The notes under the pieces are model-generated. The model searched no databases. It saw only the letters and a program-made list of their open reading frames with translations, and was not told where the DNA came from. Position numbers and translations under genes: made by a program. DNA of 64,000 bases, taken from contig NZ_FUWG01000015.1 of assembly GCF_900167145.1 (NCBI RefSeq), forward strand, positions 18,553 to 82,552, in the 5' to 3' direction. Origin of the DNA: Treponema porcinum. GTDB lineage: Bacteria; Spirochaetota; Spirochaetia; Treponematales; Treponemataceae. Positions 41,736 to 51,816 of the stretch are shown here, piece after piece (within the stretch, counting starts at the first letter, position 1; each line of letters starts with the position of its first letter).

Positions 41736-44346
41736 AATGGTCATCTGCAACTTTAAACTGCGTATTAGTTCTGATTCTCGTGCTTTCTGCAGGCGCAGAA
41801 GCCAGTTTTACAAACTCAGCCTTATTTTCAACATTAAATTTATTTCCGGTAAATGGATTTTTAGCATTAGAAATAATATCTTTTGTTGCAAGTGCAGGAG
41901 TATCTGCGTTGGTCATAAAAGTCATATCTGTTTTTATGGAACCATGGCTAGAAAAGTCTTTTACCATAAGGGTTGCTGTAAAATTATCTTTTAAAATAGG
42001 AATATCTGGAGTCTGCTCAAAAAGACCTGTATTAAAACTTGTTCCATGATCAGAAACAATAATTATACGTGTATTGTCATACATATCATTAACTTTTAGA
42101 TAATTTATGAAATTTGCAAACCGCATAAGAATTCCTGCCATAGAATGGTATTGTTTGTTATTTGATAGATACCCCCCCCCGTAATCAGAAACGTTTTCAA
42201 CAGGAATATACTCTGGCGCCTGAAGGAATATAGGCTCGTGAGTTGCCTCATTGTCAAGCAGCAGAAAAGAATTTTTATCCGCAGAAAAATCAACAAGTTC
42301 CGGTAAGAAATCAATTTCTGAATAGTTGTCTATAAACTGCGTATTGTTTTCAAATCCATCAGAGGAAAGCCAGTATTCTTTATGATAAACAACCTGCCGG
42401 AGAACAGGGGAAACCATCTTGAAAAAACTGAACCATATAAAATTTCGTTTTATCTGTATGCTTTTTACAGGATATTTTTTCATATTATTTCTTTTGTACC
42501 ATACATCAGAATATACGCCGTGCGTAACAACACGGTCTACAAAAGGATAATCCTTATACATCTGCTCAACAGGCTGCTCAAGATAATTTTCATACGGCAT
42601 ATCTGCTACAACCGTATTCCATCCGTTTTCGTGAAATACAACAGGCATTGAAAGAATTGCCTCATTGTGTTTTTGCTGAAGAGTCTTATCTGTACGCTGA
42701 TTTATTTCAAACGGCGTATAGTCATATCCGCCGAATATTCCCGGAGTTCCAAGCATTGTATATACGGCAAATGAAGTGCAGTTAGGATAGAACGTAAAGC
42801 CGTCATATTTTTCCTTGAAATCAGGGTTTTGTTCAAAAAATACCGGTATAAATTGGGAAAAACATCTGTCCTGCATAAGAATGACTACATTTTTTCCTGT
42901 TTTTGAAAGATGAAATACAGGTTCAATGTCGTCTTTAATTTCAGGCGCATCCATTCTTGAATAGGCAGACTGAATGCAGGCCGTGTTTTTTACTGCAATT
43001 GCAGAAAGTGCAATCAGCAGGACTGCTGAAACAGACTGCATAATCCGAATGTTTTTGTTCATCAGCAGAACAACAAATACAATCAGGGCTGCTATACAGG
43101 CAGCATTAAGCAGCAGTTCTGTCAATGAAATTGAAAATTTCTGTGGCTGCATAAAAATCAGGTGAGGTGTAATCGGACCGTAGTTACCTGAAAAAGCAAA
43201 GCAGTTAAGAACGGCGATAAAAGCTGTACATGCAAACAGCAAAGTTATTCCCTTTCTTGTTTTCCAAGAAAATAAAGCATAAAAACAGCCTGGCCATACT
43301 ATGAAAAATCCAATTGCTTGAAAAACTGTAACGGCAAGAAAAACAAACGGGGATTTGTAGCCGTCAACGTAGCAGTACTGTTCCGGTTCTGATTCCATCA
43401 GCGTAGATGGAATTACAAGTCCTGCAAGAACTGCGAGAGAAACTGCAGAAAGAAGAAAGACTGTAAGCCTGATTTTAGGGTTATCGTTCAGCGGCTTAAA
43501 ATTATTTGTAATGAATGCATCAAAAAGTTTTATTATTAAAGGTATGAACGGAATGATTAGTGCAAAAATAACAAGGGCAAGGCGGAAAATGGTTTTTGTA
43601 TCTTTCAGAATAAATGCAGAAAGAACCAAGAGCAGAACGGCGAATGTACAGGCTATACAGTAAAGAACTTTCTTTGGATTTTTTATTTTATAGAAAATAT
43701 TTTTTATAAGCGAAAGAATATTGTTCATCGTCCAATAGACTACAAGACCTGCCGGAGAATTATACAGCAGAATAAGAAATACCGCCGCACAGGTATAAAT
43801 CTGGATTTTTTCTGCGACAGGATGTCCTTTTGAATAGACGGCTCCGGCAACGCAGTTAATTATCGTCATTGCTATCGGCAGAATATTTATTGCAAAAGAA
43901 CCGATACGGAACGTTGCATCTGGTGCGCCGAAATTCTTTATGAATAGAAATGAATAATCTTTCAGAGGTTCAAGATTTGAAAGGAAATTGTATGCTGCAA
44001 TAAAGAACGGAATTTGAATGAGAAGGCTGAATGAAGAACGCAGTGCCATAATCGGATGATATTTATTTTCCCTGTAGAACGTTGAAAGCAGCATATACTG
44101 CTCGTCGCCTTTGAATGTATTTTTTATGCGTTCAACCCCAGGTTTAAGTTTTTTTTGTATCTGTCGTTCGGTTTCCTGCCATTTTTCCGCAACCATATAG
44201 AGCGGAAGGGTGAACAAAGTAACTACAAAACTAAGACCTATTACAGCGATGCCCTGATTACCAGTAACCTCAAAAAAAAGTTCATAGAAAAATTCCGTAA
44301 GCTGAATCAACGGCATTATTATTATTTGATAAAGAATCGTAAGCAT
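41674..44346 (-). CDS. YidC/Oxa1-like insertase fused to sulfatase/LtaS-like domain, phase-variable
   Basis: The 890-residue paralogue of the 33590 protein has a YidC-like part (VVTLFTLPLYMVAEKWQE, FKGDEQYMLLSTFYRENKYH, YWTMNNILSLIKNIFYKIK), a middle membrane region, and a sulfatase-type domain beginning KTGKNVVILMQDRCFSQF with IIIVSDHGTSFNTG (Asp766-His767) as metal ligands. Nine G on the coding strand encode Gly723-725. One base more or less would remove the 766/767 ligands, so the tract switches the enzyme ON (9 G, as here) or OFF. Last gene of the transferase cluster transcribed leftward. Confidence 0.82.
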   Translation of the reverse strand: MLTILYQIIIMPLIQLTEFFYELFFEVTGNQGIAVIGLSFVVTLFTLPLYMVAEKWQETERQIQKKLKPGVERIKNTFKGDEQYMLLSTFYRENKYHPIMALRSSFSLLIQIPFFIAAYNFLSNLEPLKDYSFLFIKNFGAPDATFRIGSFAINILPIAMTIINCVAGAVYSKGHPVAEKIQIYTCAAVFLILLYNSPAGLVVYWTMNNILSLIKNIFYKIKNPKKVLYCIACTFAVLLLVLSAFILKDTKTIFRLALVIFALIIPFIPLIIKLFDAFITNNFKPLNDNPKIRLTVFLLSAVSLAVLAGLVIPSTLMESEPEQYCYVDGYKSPFVFLAVTVFQAIGFFIVWPGCFYALFSWKTRKGITLLFACTAFIAVLNCFAFSGNYGPITPHLIFMQPQKFSISLTELLLNAACIAALIVFVVLLMNKNIRIMQSVSAVLLIALSAIAVKNTACIQSAYSRMDAPEIKDDIEPVFHLSKTGKNVVILMQDRCFSQFIPVFFEQNPDFKEKYDGFTFYPNCTSFAVYTMLGTPGIFGGYDYTPFEINQRTDKTLQQKHNEAILSMPVVFHENGWNTVVADMPYENYLEQPVEQMYKDYPFVDRVVTHGVYSDVWYKRNNMKKYPVKSIQIKRNFIWFSFFKMVSPVLRQVVYHKEYWLSSDGFENNTQFIDNYSEIDFLPELVDFSADKNSFLLLDNEATHEPIFLQAPEYIPVENVSDYGGGYLSNNKQYHSMAGILMRFANFINYLKVNDMYDNTRIIIVSDHGTSFNTGLFEQTPDIPILKDNFTATLMVKDFSSHGSIKTDMTFMTNADTPALATKDIISNAKNPFTGNKFNVENKAEFVKLASAPAESTRIRTNTQFKVADDHWFMVKDNIFESKNWSRWIKE
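42172..42180 (-). repeat. Poly-C/G tract of 9 inside the 41674 gene
   Basis: Nine C on the plus strand read GGG GGG GGG in frame. This is the ON length. The paralogue at 33590 lacks the tract. Confidence 0.9.
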
Positions 44347-44429
44347 GATTGATAGTATAGCGAATAATTATCTTGGATTCAATTAAAAATACCGTACGTA
44401 TAAAAAACTGTTTTTAATGCACAATATGC

Positions 44430-45320
44430 CTATCCGTTTTTCAGATTAAAGAGAAGTTTATAAAGACCTGTTTTTGCCATGATAAGCTTTACGAGGTTTA
44501 TGGGATTCGGTTTTGCTTTATAAATATAACTCATTTCAAAAACTGGATTTTTTTTGCACCTGCATGTAAAGGAAGACATTTTCTTAAAAAAACTTTCCGT
44601 AATTTCAGGGTCAGAAAGAATGTCATTTTTGTGTTTTTCAAAAAGCATTTCCATTCCCTTAACACCTTTTTGAGGGTTCTTTGTTATGGAATCTTGTTGC
44701 TGAAATGTTTCTACAAGAATTTCATTCTGAAAGCATAAACTGTATTTTTTACTTAGTTTCAGACATTCATCCCAATCCTGGAAACGCGGCATTGATGAAT
44801 CAAATAAATTGTTTTTAAAGCATTCTTCCTTTCCAAAAATCAGCTGAGTGCTTGTACAGTTGTATTTTAGAAGCTCATTGAAACTGATTTTTTTTCCGTT
44901 AAGTTTTGCTGAATCTGGAAAAACATACATTTTCTTTTCTGTAACTTCCTCAAAAACATTCATTGAACAAACCGTAATGTCACAATTGTTTTCCAAAAGA
45001 AAGGAAAGCTGCTTTTCAAGTTTTTCAGGCAGCCATTTGTCATCGCTGTCATTGAATGCTATGTATTTTCCTGATGCTTTTTCAATCCCAAGATTTCTTG
45101 CAGTGCATGCACCGCTGTTTTTTTCAAGACGGTAAAATTTAACCCTTGAATCTTGAATGCCGGCAATTATTTTTTCCGTATCGTCCGTAGAACAGTCATC
45201 TACAACGATAAGCTCTATGTTTTTATACGTTTGATTTAAAACTGAATTTACGGATTGTAAAATAGTATTTGCCCTGTTATATGTTGGAATAACTACTGAT
45301 ATTAGAGGTTCTTTTTGCAT
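44430..45320 (-). CDS. Glycosyltransferase family 2
   Basis: This 296-residue GT-A enzyme has the family start PLISVVIPTYNRANTILQSV, the nucleotide-binding ELIVVDDCSTDDTEKII, the ARNLGIEKASGKYIAFNDSD block with its metal-binding Asp, and PRFQDWDECLKL. It probably extends a surface glycan repeat. A decayed, internally deleted paralogue lies at 47241. Confidence 0.88.
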   Translation of the reverse strand: MQKEPLISVVIPTYNRANTILQSVNSVLNQTYKNIELIVVDDCSTDDTEKIIAGIQDSRVKFYRLEKNSGACTARNLGIEKASGKYIAFNDSDDKWLPEKLEKQLSFLLENNCDITVCSMNVFEEVTEKKMYVFPDSAKLNGKKISFNELLKYNCTSTQLIFGKEECFKNNLFDSSMPRFQDWDECLKLSKKYSLCFQNEILVETFQQQDSITKNPQKGVKGMEMLFEKHKNDILSDPEITESFFKKMSSFTCRCKKNPVFEMSYIYKAKPNPINLVKLIMAKTGLYKLLFNLKNG

Positions 45321-45417
45321 AATTTTTTACCATAAACCTGAAATTTTCTGTAAAATCTCGCTATATTATATCACAAAAACAGAACTCGTGCCATTATAGA
45401 AACTTTGAATTCATAGG

Positions 45418-46326
45418 CTATTTCTCTAGAAAACAGGAATAGAAAGTTTTTTGTCCGTTGTTTTCTATTTTATAGTTGCGTTTCCAGTTCAGTTTGAAAA
45501 AAACTGAAGTGTTCAGTATAGATTCATATTTTTCTTTTGAATAGGTATCACTGAAATGCAAGTCCAGTTCTTTTATTCCTTCATTATTAAACGGAATGGA
45601 ATCAACCAGCTGTTTAAAAGATGGAATATTCTTATACCCGCAAAGCATAGTGTAATCGATAAAAAAATAATCGGCTAATCTGGCATATTTTTTCCAATAT
45701 TCAAAGAATATGTCACGGCAAAAACTGTGTATTATAGAGTTCTTTCTTGCTCCCTGACAGAATCCTGTCCACCGTCCCCTGGCAATTTTACTTGAGGAGT
45801 TTTTATAGTGGATTGAAAAATAGGGCAGGGTGAAACAGTAATCTGGAATTGTTCGGGAAACAAAAATAGTAGCATCAAGCCAAAGTCCTCCATGTTCTGC
45901 AAGAAGAACCATTCTTAGAATATCCGAAAAATGCGTAAGCGAGATATTGCCGTCAGAAACTTTTTTGATTATGTATTCTGGAATATCTGCGTAAGACTGC
46001 CAGTTATCCTTGGTAAGTAAAATTACAGGATGAGTTCCGGCATTTTTTCTTACGCTGTCGATGCATTTTTTCACAAGGACAGGCGCATTTTCATAGCCCT
46101 GCCACCAGAATATCCAGATATTTGAATCATCTGTTTTTGATTTTTCAGGCATTTTTGCCATCTCTGTCACGGCTGGAGAAACAGGTGCTTTATTGTATTT
46201 TTCTATTATGCCTCTAAATTCTTTTTCGATGAAATTTACGATTACAGAATTTGCGTCTATATTCTTAAAATATCTTGAGAGTCTGTTCAGGATTTTTTTT
46301 GTGAATATCAGGAAAAATATTTTCAT
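45418..46326 (-). CDS. Capsular polysaccharide synthesis / GT32-like glycosyltransferase
   Basis: ATG 46326 (MKIFFLIFTKK) is the more natural start; a GTG at 46359 in the same frame is possible and neither has a strong ribosome site. The product of about 302 residues has NIWIFWWQGYENAPVLVKKC, ILRMVLLAEHGGLWLDATIF (the DxD-like region) and a C-terminal RWTGFCQGARKN block of the Caps_synth family. Other members act in capsule synthesis. It lies between two GT2 genes. Confidence 0.8.
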   Translation of the reverse strand: MKIFFLIFTKKILNRLSRYFKNIDANSVIVNFIEKEFRGIIEKYNKAPVSPAVTEMAKMPEKSKTDDSNIWIFWWQGYENAPVLVKKCIDSVRKNAGTHPVILLTKDNWQSYADIPEYIIKKVSDGNISLTHFSDILRMVLLAEHGGLWLDATIFVSRTIPDYCFTLPYFSIHYKNSSSKIARGRWTGFCQGARKNSIIHSFCRDIFFEYWKKYARLADYFFIDYTMLCGYKNIPSFKQLVDSIPFNNEGIKELDLHFSDTYSKEKYESILNTSVFFKLNWKRNYKIENNGQKTFYSCFLEK

Positions 46327-46384
46327 ATCCGTATAAAGCCAGGTTTTGCCTGTTCGCACCTTGCGGATATGAAATGTTATCTGC

Positions 46385-47215
46385 CTAAAAAAGTTTTAAA
46401 GCAATTCCTATCCGCAGAAAAATCCTTTTAATCAGCGGCTGCTGTAAAGAATTGCGGATTGGTATACCTTTGTACCCCCCCCCTTGTGATATTATTTTAC
46501 TGTCAAGCAGGCATTCGTTTTTGTCTGCCAATAGTTCTTTATAACTTGTTTCCTTTACGTGCCTGAAGCAGATTCCGTCCTTCTTGTTTGAAAGTGAATT
46601 TCTCAAATCAAGTCGTGCCTGCATCTGTTTTGGAGAGCGGAACTGATAGTGTTTTACAAGTATATATTCTTGCGAAAGCAGACCTGCATATTTTGGATAG
46701 TGCGAGGTTGTTTCAAAGTTCCACTTCAATGACTTTCTGTAACGGAAAAATCTTGGCTCGCTCCAGCAGGTGTTTTTTAAATATTTGATATGTTCCCTGT
46801 CTTTTTCAAAATCACCTGAAAAATCATATTCCTGTAAATCTTCGGCTGTTATAACATAATCAAGTGATTTTTTTGCGACTAACGAATATTTTCTAGGTAT
46901 TTTTTCAAGAAACTCTTTTGGATTGTCATAGTAAAATTCATCTGCGTCAAGTTTAAAGCACCACCAGTCACCGTCGGAAGCTTCGTGCCTGAATTCATTG
47001 AATACATCTGCCCTCAAGCCGTTTGAATATGGCCTGAAGTCCTGTTTCCATGGAACGACAATGTCGTTTTTTAGCGATTGTACGATTTCCCATGTTCCGT
47101 CTGTGCTGCCGTTGTCCATAATAAAAATACGGTCAGCCCATTTTTCGGCATCCTTGATTACGCTTTCTACGATGTCTGCTTCATTTTTTACAAGCATGAT
47201 GGCAAATATTTTCAT
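46385..47215 (-). CDS. Glycosyltransferase family 2, phase-variable C-terminus
   Basis: This 276-residue GT2 enzyme begins MKIFAIMLVKNEADIVESVI, has FIMDNGSTDGTWEIVQSL and WWCFKLDADEFYYD with the metal-binding DAD, and HYQFRSPKQMQARL. A nine-G tract encodes Gly245-247, leaving 29 residues after it. A change of one base would replace the C-terminus only, so the effect may be graded rather than a full loss. At 9 G it is in frame here. Confidence 0.85.
   Translation of the reverse strand: MKIFAIMLVKNEADIVESVIKDAEKWADRIFIMDNGSTDGTWEIVQSLKNDIVVPWKQDFRPYSNGLRADVFNEFRHEASDGDWWCFKLDADEFYYDNPKEFLEKIPRKYSLVAKKSLDYVITAEDLQEYDFSGDFEKDREHIKYLKNTCWSEPRFFRYRKSLKWNFETTSHYPKYAGLLSQEYILVKHYQFRSPKQMQARLDLRNSLSNKKDGICFRHVKETSYKELLADKNECLLDSKIISQGGGYKGIPIRNSLQQPLIKRIFLRIGIALKLF
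46475..46483 (-). repeat. Poly-C/G tract of 9 inside the 46385 gene
   Basis: Nine C on the plus strand are read CAA GGG GGG GGG TAC on the coding strand. In frame as sequenced. Confidence 0.9.
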
Positions 47216-47240
47216 AGTTTTATATTTATTTAATAAAGTA

Positions 47241-47585
47241 TTAAAATGCTCCCTTTAATATAGCTATATGTTTATAAAGACCTGTTTTTGCTGCTATAAG
47301 TCTAATATAGTTTGATACTTAAGGTACTTTTTTGTATATTAATTCCATTTCTTGAACAGGATTTTTTCCTGCGTTGCATATAAAAGCAGCTTTTTTTTTG
47401 AAAAAACTACTTAGGATATTGTCATTTATAAAAATTTTCTCTTTATGTTTTTCAAATATCATTTCCATAGCTGTAATTCCTTTTTCTGGATATGTTTGCT
47501 GCAGAACACTATTAATTGTATTATCTGCAATAAAGTCACGGTTGTAAGAGGGGATTATTACAGATATTAATGGGTGGTTACTCAT
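47241..47585 (-). pseudogene. Internally deleted GT2 gene
   Basis: The first 32 codons (PLISVIIPSYNRDFIADNTI then NSVLQQTY) resemble the start of the 45320 gene. They join directly to GITAMEMIFEKHKEKIFIND, equivalent to its residue 215 onward, with about 180 codons missing. A TAA follows KKVP, then the same frame continues YIRLIAAKTGLYKHI, matching KLIMAKTGLYKLL at the end of the intact gene. So it carries both a deletion and a nonsense codon. Confidence 0.8.
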
Positions 47586-47644
47586 AAAACAACTCCATTT
47601 TCTATTTTTTCTATCTCCATTCTGAAATGGTTATTTTCTTTTAT

Positions 47645-47925
47645 AAAAAAAGTATATCATAAAAAAGTGTAAAATAACATAGTTATATAACATCTATGTT
47701 GTTTTTATGAGTCAGGAAGTTTAATTGAATTAAAAAGAAAGAACGCTACCTAACCGTAAACTGTGAGATAGCGTTCTTTCTTATAAGGTATACTTGTAGC
47801 TGCGTAATGATGCAGCCATTCAAACAAAACAAGTTTGAATAGAAGTTACAGAATCTGTTATTCTTCTTTTCAGCGTGACCAGTTTTTTGACTCAAAGATA
47901 TTATCTTTTACCATAAACCATCACC
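47645..47925. repeat. Duplicated segment matching 41462-41735 (copy 2)
   Basis: It contains the same AT-rich stretch, hairpin, AGTTTGAA segment and 3' codons as copy 1, with scattered substitutions. It forms the downstream end of the decayed YidC-sulfatase gene. Confidence 0.75.
47735..47782 (-). terminator. Perfect 14-bp hairpin, second copy
   Basis: AAGAAAGAACGCTA (47735-47748) pairs with TAGCGTTCTTTCTT (47769-47782). The compensating C here makes the stem longer than in the 41550 copy, which argues that the structure is selected. Confidence 0.6.
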
Positions 47926-48162
47926 CCTGAACGTTTTTTTTATGCGCTCAACGCCGGGGTTGAGTTTTTTCTGTATCTGGCGCTCTGTTTCCTGCCATTT
48001 TTCCGCAACCATATAGAGCGGAAGTGTGAACAGAGTAACAACAAAACTAAGACCTATAACAGCAATGCCTTGATTGCCTGTAATTTCAAAAAACAGTTCG
48101 TAAAAAAATTCCGTAAGCTGAATCAACGGCATTATTATTATTTGATAAAGAAACGTAAGCAT
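47870..48162 (-). pseudogene. Internally deleted YidC-sulfatase fusion gene
   Basis: The first about 80 codons (LTEFFYELFFEITGNQGIAV, PLYMVAEKWQETERQIQKKL) nearly equal the start of the 44346 gene. After KKTFRGDG the sequence jumps to the last codons (FMVKDNIFESKNWSR) in a different frame, deleting about 2.4 kb. The breakpoint shows a GATG microhomology with the intact gene. Translation from 48162 ends at LW, stop. Confidence 0.85.
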
Positions 48163-48164
48163 AA

Positions 48165-48475
48165 TTCGTTAGTATATCGAATTATTTTTTATGGTTTAAT
48201 TCGACGGCAAAAATTGTCAAAAATTTTTTATTTACTATTTAGTTTCTAGAAAACAGATAAAAAAGAATGCAATTAATAACCTACCTACTATCGAATTCTG
48301 TTTTTCGAAAATAAAAACCGGCTTATACAGAGTGTGTAAACAGCTCATCATACAGCACTTAGTGGTACGGTTTATACAGAGGAAATATGCAGGGTTGTTA
48401 GAGTACTTGAGAAAAAATTTCATTTTTTTCTGCCATTTTTGCCTTTTTTTCAAAATAAAAACGATTTAAAGGTGT
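48165..48475. other. AT-rich gap without recognisable gene
   Basis: The left edge resembles DNA upstream of the 44346 start. The rest shows no frame, repeat or promoter that I can support. Confidence 0.4.
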
Positions 48476-49536
48476 ATGGAAAAAGCAGAAATGACAGAAA
48501 ACGACACAGAAAAATGCGGAACATCATGCAGAAAGAATGATTCGCAGACTGAGCATACGCCGAAAGGCACAGCGGAAACGTTGGTGAGAACTGAAATGTG
48601 TCTGGATTCACATAGAAACACTGGATATACCGACGGAAAACCGCCGTATTCCTCTCCCGGTTCGTACAACCGCCAGTACCAGGACAGGCTTTTCAAGGCG
48701 ATTTTCGGGCGCGAAGAACACAAGCACTGGCTTCTGTCGCTCTATAATGCGCTGAACGGCTCGTCCTACACAGACCCGTCCGCAATCGAAATCAACACGA
48801 TTGAGGGCATAATCTACGTAACGATGAAAAACGACATTTCGTTCCTCATCGACTCGCAGCTGAACCTGTATGAGCAGCAGTCCTCCTACAACCCAAATAT
48901 GCCGCTAAGAGGGCTGATGTATTTTGCAGAACTTTATCAGAAGCACTTACCCGGCAGGACAAAGACCTGTTTACGACTGCTATAGTAAAAATTCCGACTC
49001 CTAACTTCGTCGTCTTTTACAACGGAAGCCGTGAACTGCCCGACGTAACGAAGCTCCGCCTGAGCGATGCGTTTGAAGTTCCTGAGGAAAACGGCGACTT
49101 TGAATGGACGGCGACTATGCTGAACATCAATTCCGGACACAACAAAACACTTTTCCAAAAGTGCAAACCGTTGTATCATTATTCGTGTTATGTTGACCGG
49201 GTAAAAAGTAACGTCCGGTCAGGAATGACAAAAGAAAAAGCCATAAGCGAAGCGGTAAGCTTTGCAATCCGGAATGATTTTCTGGACGGCTACTTTAAGC
49301 TGCAGAAAGCGGAGGTTTTGAATATGAGTTTAACAGAATTTGACCAGGAAGCTTACGACCGCCACCGGTTCAATGAGGGAAAAGAGGTGGGAATTGCAGA
49401 AGGAGAGCGAAAAAATGCCCTGCAGAATGCGCGGAATCTTCTTTGCATGAAACTGGGGTCTGTTGAGCAGATTGCACAGGCAACGCAGCTTTCTGTTGAC
49501 GAAGTGCTTCAGCTGCAGGAAGAACTGGCTGTCTGA
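48476..49536 (+). pseudogene. Rpn-type PD-(D/E)XK nuclease/transposase gene with frameshift
   Basis: The first frame runs to a TAG near 48983 and carries YNRQYQDRLFKAIFGREEHK, SLYNALNGSSYTDPSAIEIN and the nuclease core NDISFLIDSQLNLYEQQSSY. A second frame takes over at about 48940 (ALTRQDKDLFTTAIVKIPTP, VVFYNGSRELPDVTKLRLSD) and continues to 49536 with the GKEVGIAEGERKNALQNARN helix typical of this family. A single base change in register joins them. Rpn proteins promote recombination. The ATG at 49117 could restart the C-terminal half. Confidence 0.8.
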
Positions 49537-49593
49537 GTTTGCGCAGACAGGTAAATATGATGCAAATGAAAACTGCAATTCAATTGACAACTA

Positions 49594-49626
49594 TAAAGTA
49601 TCTGTAATGGCAAAACGGATACTTTA
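49594..49626. terminator. Inverted repeat between convergent genes
   Basis: TAAAGTATC (49594-49602) and GATACTTTA (49618-49626) form a 9-bp stem between the Rpn and YfhO genes. There is no clear T-run. Confidence 0.4.
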
Positions 49627-49659
49627 CAGAATGACACAGATATAATTTGTTCTATATTA

Positions 49660-51816
49660 TTAGAAAATATTTTTTGTAACAGTTTCGTATTTGCATTTCT
49701 TTTTGCATATTGATAAAAAATTATTATATACGCTGATTGTTACAAAAATAATAAAGCAAAAGACAGAAACTATTACTCCGAGAATAAAAGAATTATTTTT
49801 ATAAGTCAGTTCAATCAGATGAGTGCCTTCTGGTACTGTTAATTCCATAAATGCCGTTTTAGCAAGTCTTATATCGGTTTTTTTGTTGTCAATTTTTGCA
49901 TTCCAGTATTTTGAGTAAGGGATAGAAAGAAAGATTGTACAATCTTTTTCAGGGCTGATTTCCGCTGTAAGTTTATTTGTGCTTGTTTTTACATTTTTAA
50001 GATGTTCTCCACTCTCAGAAAAGCCGAAATACTGGAAGTTTTTGTTTTCAAAAATTTTATATCCGATATAATTTTTCCCTGTGTCTATAAAAGATTGAGG
50101 AATATCAGCTGTCTTTTCTGCAGGAACAATATAATACTTCACATTAAGAAGAGAAAAAAGATATTCGTTGTTCTCAAGACCAAAAGAACTTAGTAAATTA
50201 TTTTTCAGATTATAATCCCTATAAAATTCATATAGCAACCCGTTGTTGATTGACCAATAATATGTCGTTCCTTTTATACCTGATACGGCAGGAGCATTAG
50301 GACTTTTCAAGCAGGCGGTTTCTACCCTGCAAAATTCTGAATCTTCAATCGGAAAATTAGTCGTGTATTCTCTTTGCAATTCAACGTATTCATCAGTTGA
50401 AATTCCTTTTGACAAATAATCAAGTCCTCTTGGTGAGTACCTGAAATTTGCCTGAAAAATTACAGAAATGAGAATGAGTATAAAATATGGAATTTTAACA
50501 GAACATCGGAATATATATACCGCACTAAGAATTAAAATTGTAACAAAAAGTACCGTATATGAAAGCAAGAACTGTTCTCTGACATCTGAAATGAATATTG
50601 AAAGTGCAAAAACAAAGCAGCATAGTAAGATGCATGCAATCATAATGCTCCTGATTTCTTTCCATGTATATTTTATTGCAGACGGAAGAACATAACTTAC
50701 ACCAATTGCAATGGAAAAACTGAATGCAAATCCCCATCTGTTTGAAGGGTAGGAAAAACCATTGAAAATGCAGCCAAAAACAGGAAGTAAATAAAAAATC
50801 AGTCCGATTGTAATAGAAAGCTTCAACTGTCTGGAAATTTTATCTTTCATTCTAAAAAGACAGATTGTCAAAGGCAGTGCAGGTGCTGCATACCCGAATG
50901 TTGAATAAGACCCGAATGTTGATGGTGCGACGAATCCTAAAAACATTTTTATGTAGTAATTTGGTCTATATAAAAATGTCAGAGGTTTTTCCTCTTCTGA
51001 ACGTCCGCACAGGAAAAATCCTGAAACATTTGGGAAAAATAAAAAGGCTGCCATACAGACACCAAGTACATATCCTGCCAATGCTAAAAGTATATATCTC
51101 CAGATGTTTTTATATTTATTTTTTGGAAAAACAAAAAAGAATCTTATAAGTGCATATACGAAAACTATTATGCTCAGCATATAAAAAAAGTAGAAATTGC
51201 TGGCGGTAGAAACAAAGACAAAAAAAGCGAAAAAGAGAATCCTCTTTTCTCTAAAAATTTTATCAATTCCAATAAAAAGCAGAGGAAGCCAGATCATTGG
51301 ATTTACAAAATATGGATGTCTTGGAGCGCAGAAAAAAGAAAATCCGCAGAAAATATATACAAAAGCACCGCATAGAGAAGCTTGCCGGTCAAATTTATGG
51401 TATCTACAATATGCTAAAAATGCAATACCAATGCAATATAACCTTAGAAATATATTTACATTATATAAAATATGCATATTTTTTGTACTGAAAAAGACAG
51501 ACAGGAAAGAAAATGGGTCTCCAATAACATAATAATGGAGAGTCTGTATTATGTCGGCTCCAAAGCCAAGATTAAAATCCCACTGTTGAACTTCAAATTT
51601 ACCTTCAATAAAAAAAGAATGAAATAGAGAACGAAGATACTCGCCGTAATAGGAAAGTGCTGCGATATGCTGTACCCTTCCGTCATAGGTTGTGAAAAAA
51701 GTTTTGTCAAGAACAAAATATAAGACAAAGCAGGCGACTGCAATTACAGTAAAAATTGCTGTATAGAATGCAAAAAACAAAAAATCTCTGTACTTTTTAG
51801 CCTTTAAGTTATTCAT
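49660..51816 (-). CDS. YfhO-family polytopic membrane protein (GT-C-like)
   Basis: This 718-residue protein has about a dozen membrane spans and a C-terminal beta-rich domain (KFEVQQWDFNLGFGADIIQT near the N-terminus, then VPEGTHLIELTYKNNSFILG at the end), the YfhO arrangement. YfhO proteins are thought to transfer sugars from lipid-phosphate donors onto teichoic acids or similar polymers. It overlaps the ChbG-like gene by 1 bp. The GT2 and GtrA genes upstream would make and flip the lipid-linked sugar, a consistent pathway. Confidence 0.82.
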   Translation of the reverse strand: MNNLKAKKYRDFLFFAFYTAIFTVIAVACFVLYFVLDKTFFTTYDGRVQHIAALSYYGEYLRSLFHSFFIEGKFEVQQWDFNLGFGADIIQTLHYYVIGDPFSFLSVFFSTKNMHILYNVNIFLRLYCIGIAFLAYCRYHKFDRQASLCGAFVYIFCGFSFFCAPRHPYFVNPMIWLPLLFIGIDKIFREKRILFFAFFVFVSTASNFYFFYMLSIIVFVYALIRFFFVFPKNKYKNIWRYILLALAGYVLGVCMAAFLFFPNVSGFFLCGRSEEEKPLTFLYRPNYYIKMFLGFVAPSTFGSYSTFGYAAPALPLTICLFRMKDKISRQLKLSITIGLIFYLLPVFGCIFNGFSYPSNRWGFAFSFSIAIGVSYVLPSAIKYTWKEIRSIMIACILLCCFVFALSIFISDVREQFLLSYTVLFVTILILSAVYIFRCSVKIPYFILILISVIFQANFRYSPRGLDYLSKGISTDEYVELQREYTTNFPIEDSEFCRVETACLKSPNAPAVSGIKGTTYYWSINNGLLYEFYRDYNLKNNLLSSFGLENNEYLFSLLNVKYYIVPAEKTADIPQSFIDTGKNYIGYKIFENKNFQYFGFSESGEHLKNVKTSTNKLTAEISPEKDCTIFLSIPYSKYWNAKIDNKKTDIRLAKTAFMELTVPEGTHLIELTYKNNSFILGVIVSVFCFIIFVTISVYNNFLSICKKKCKYETVTKNIF

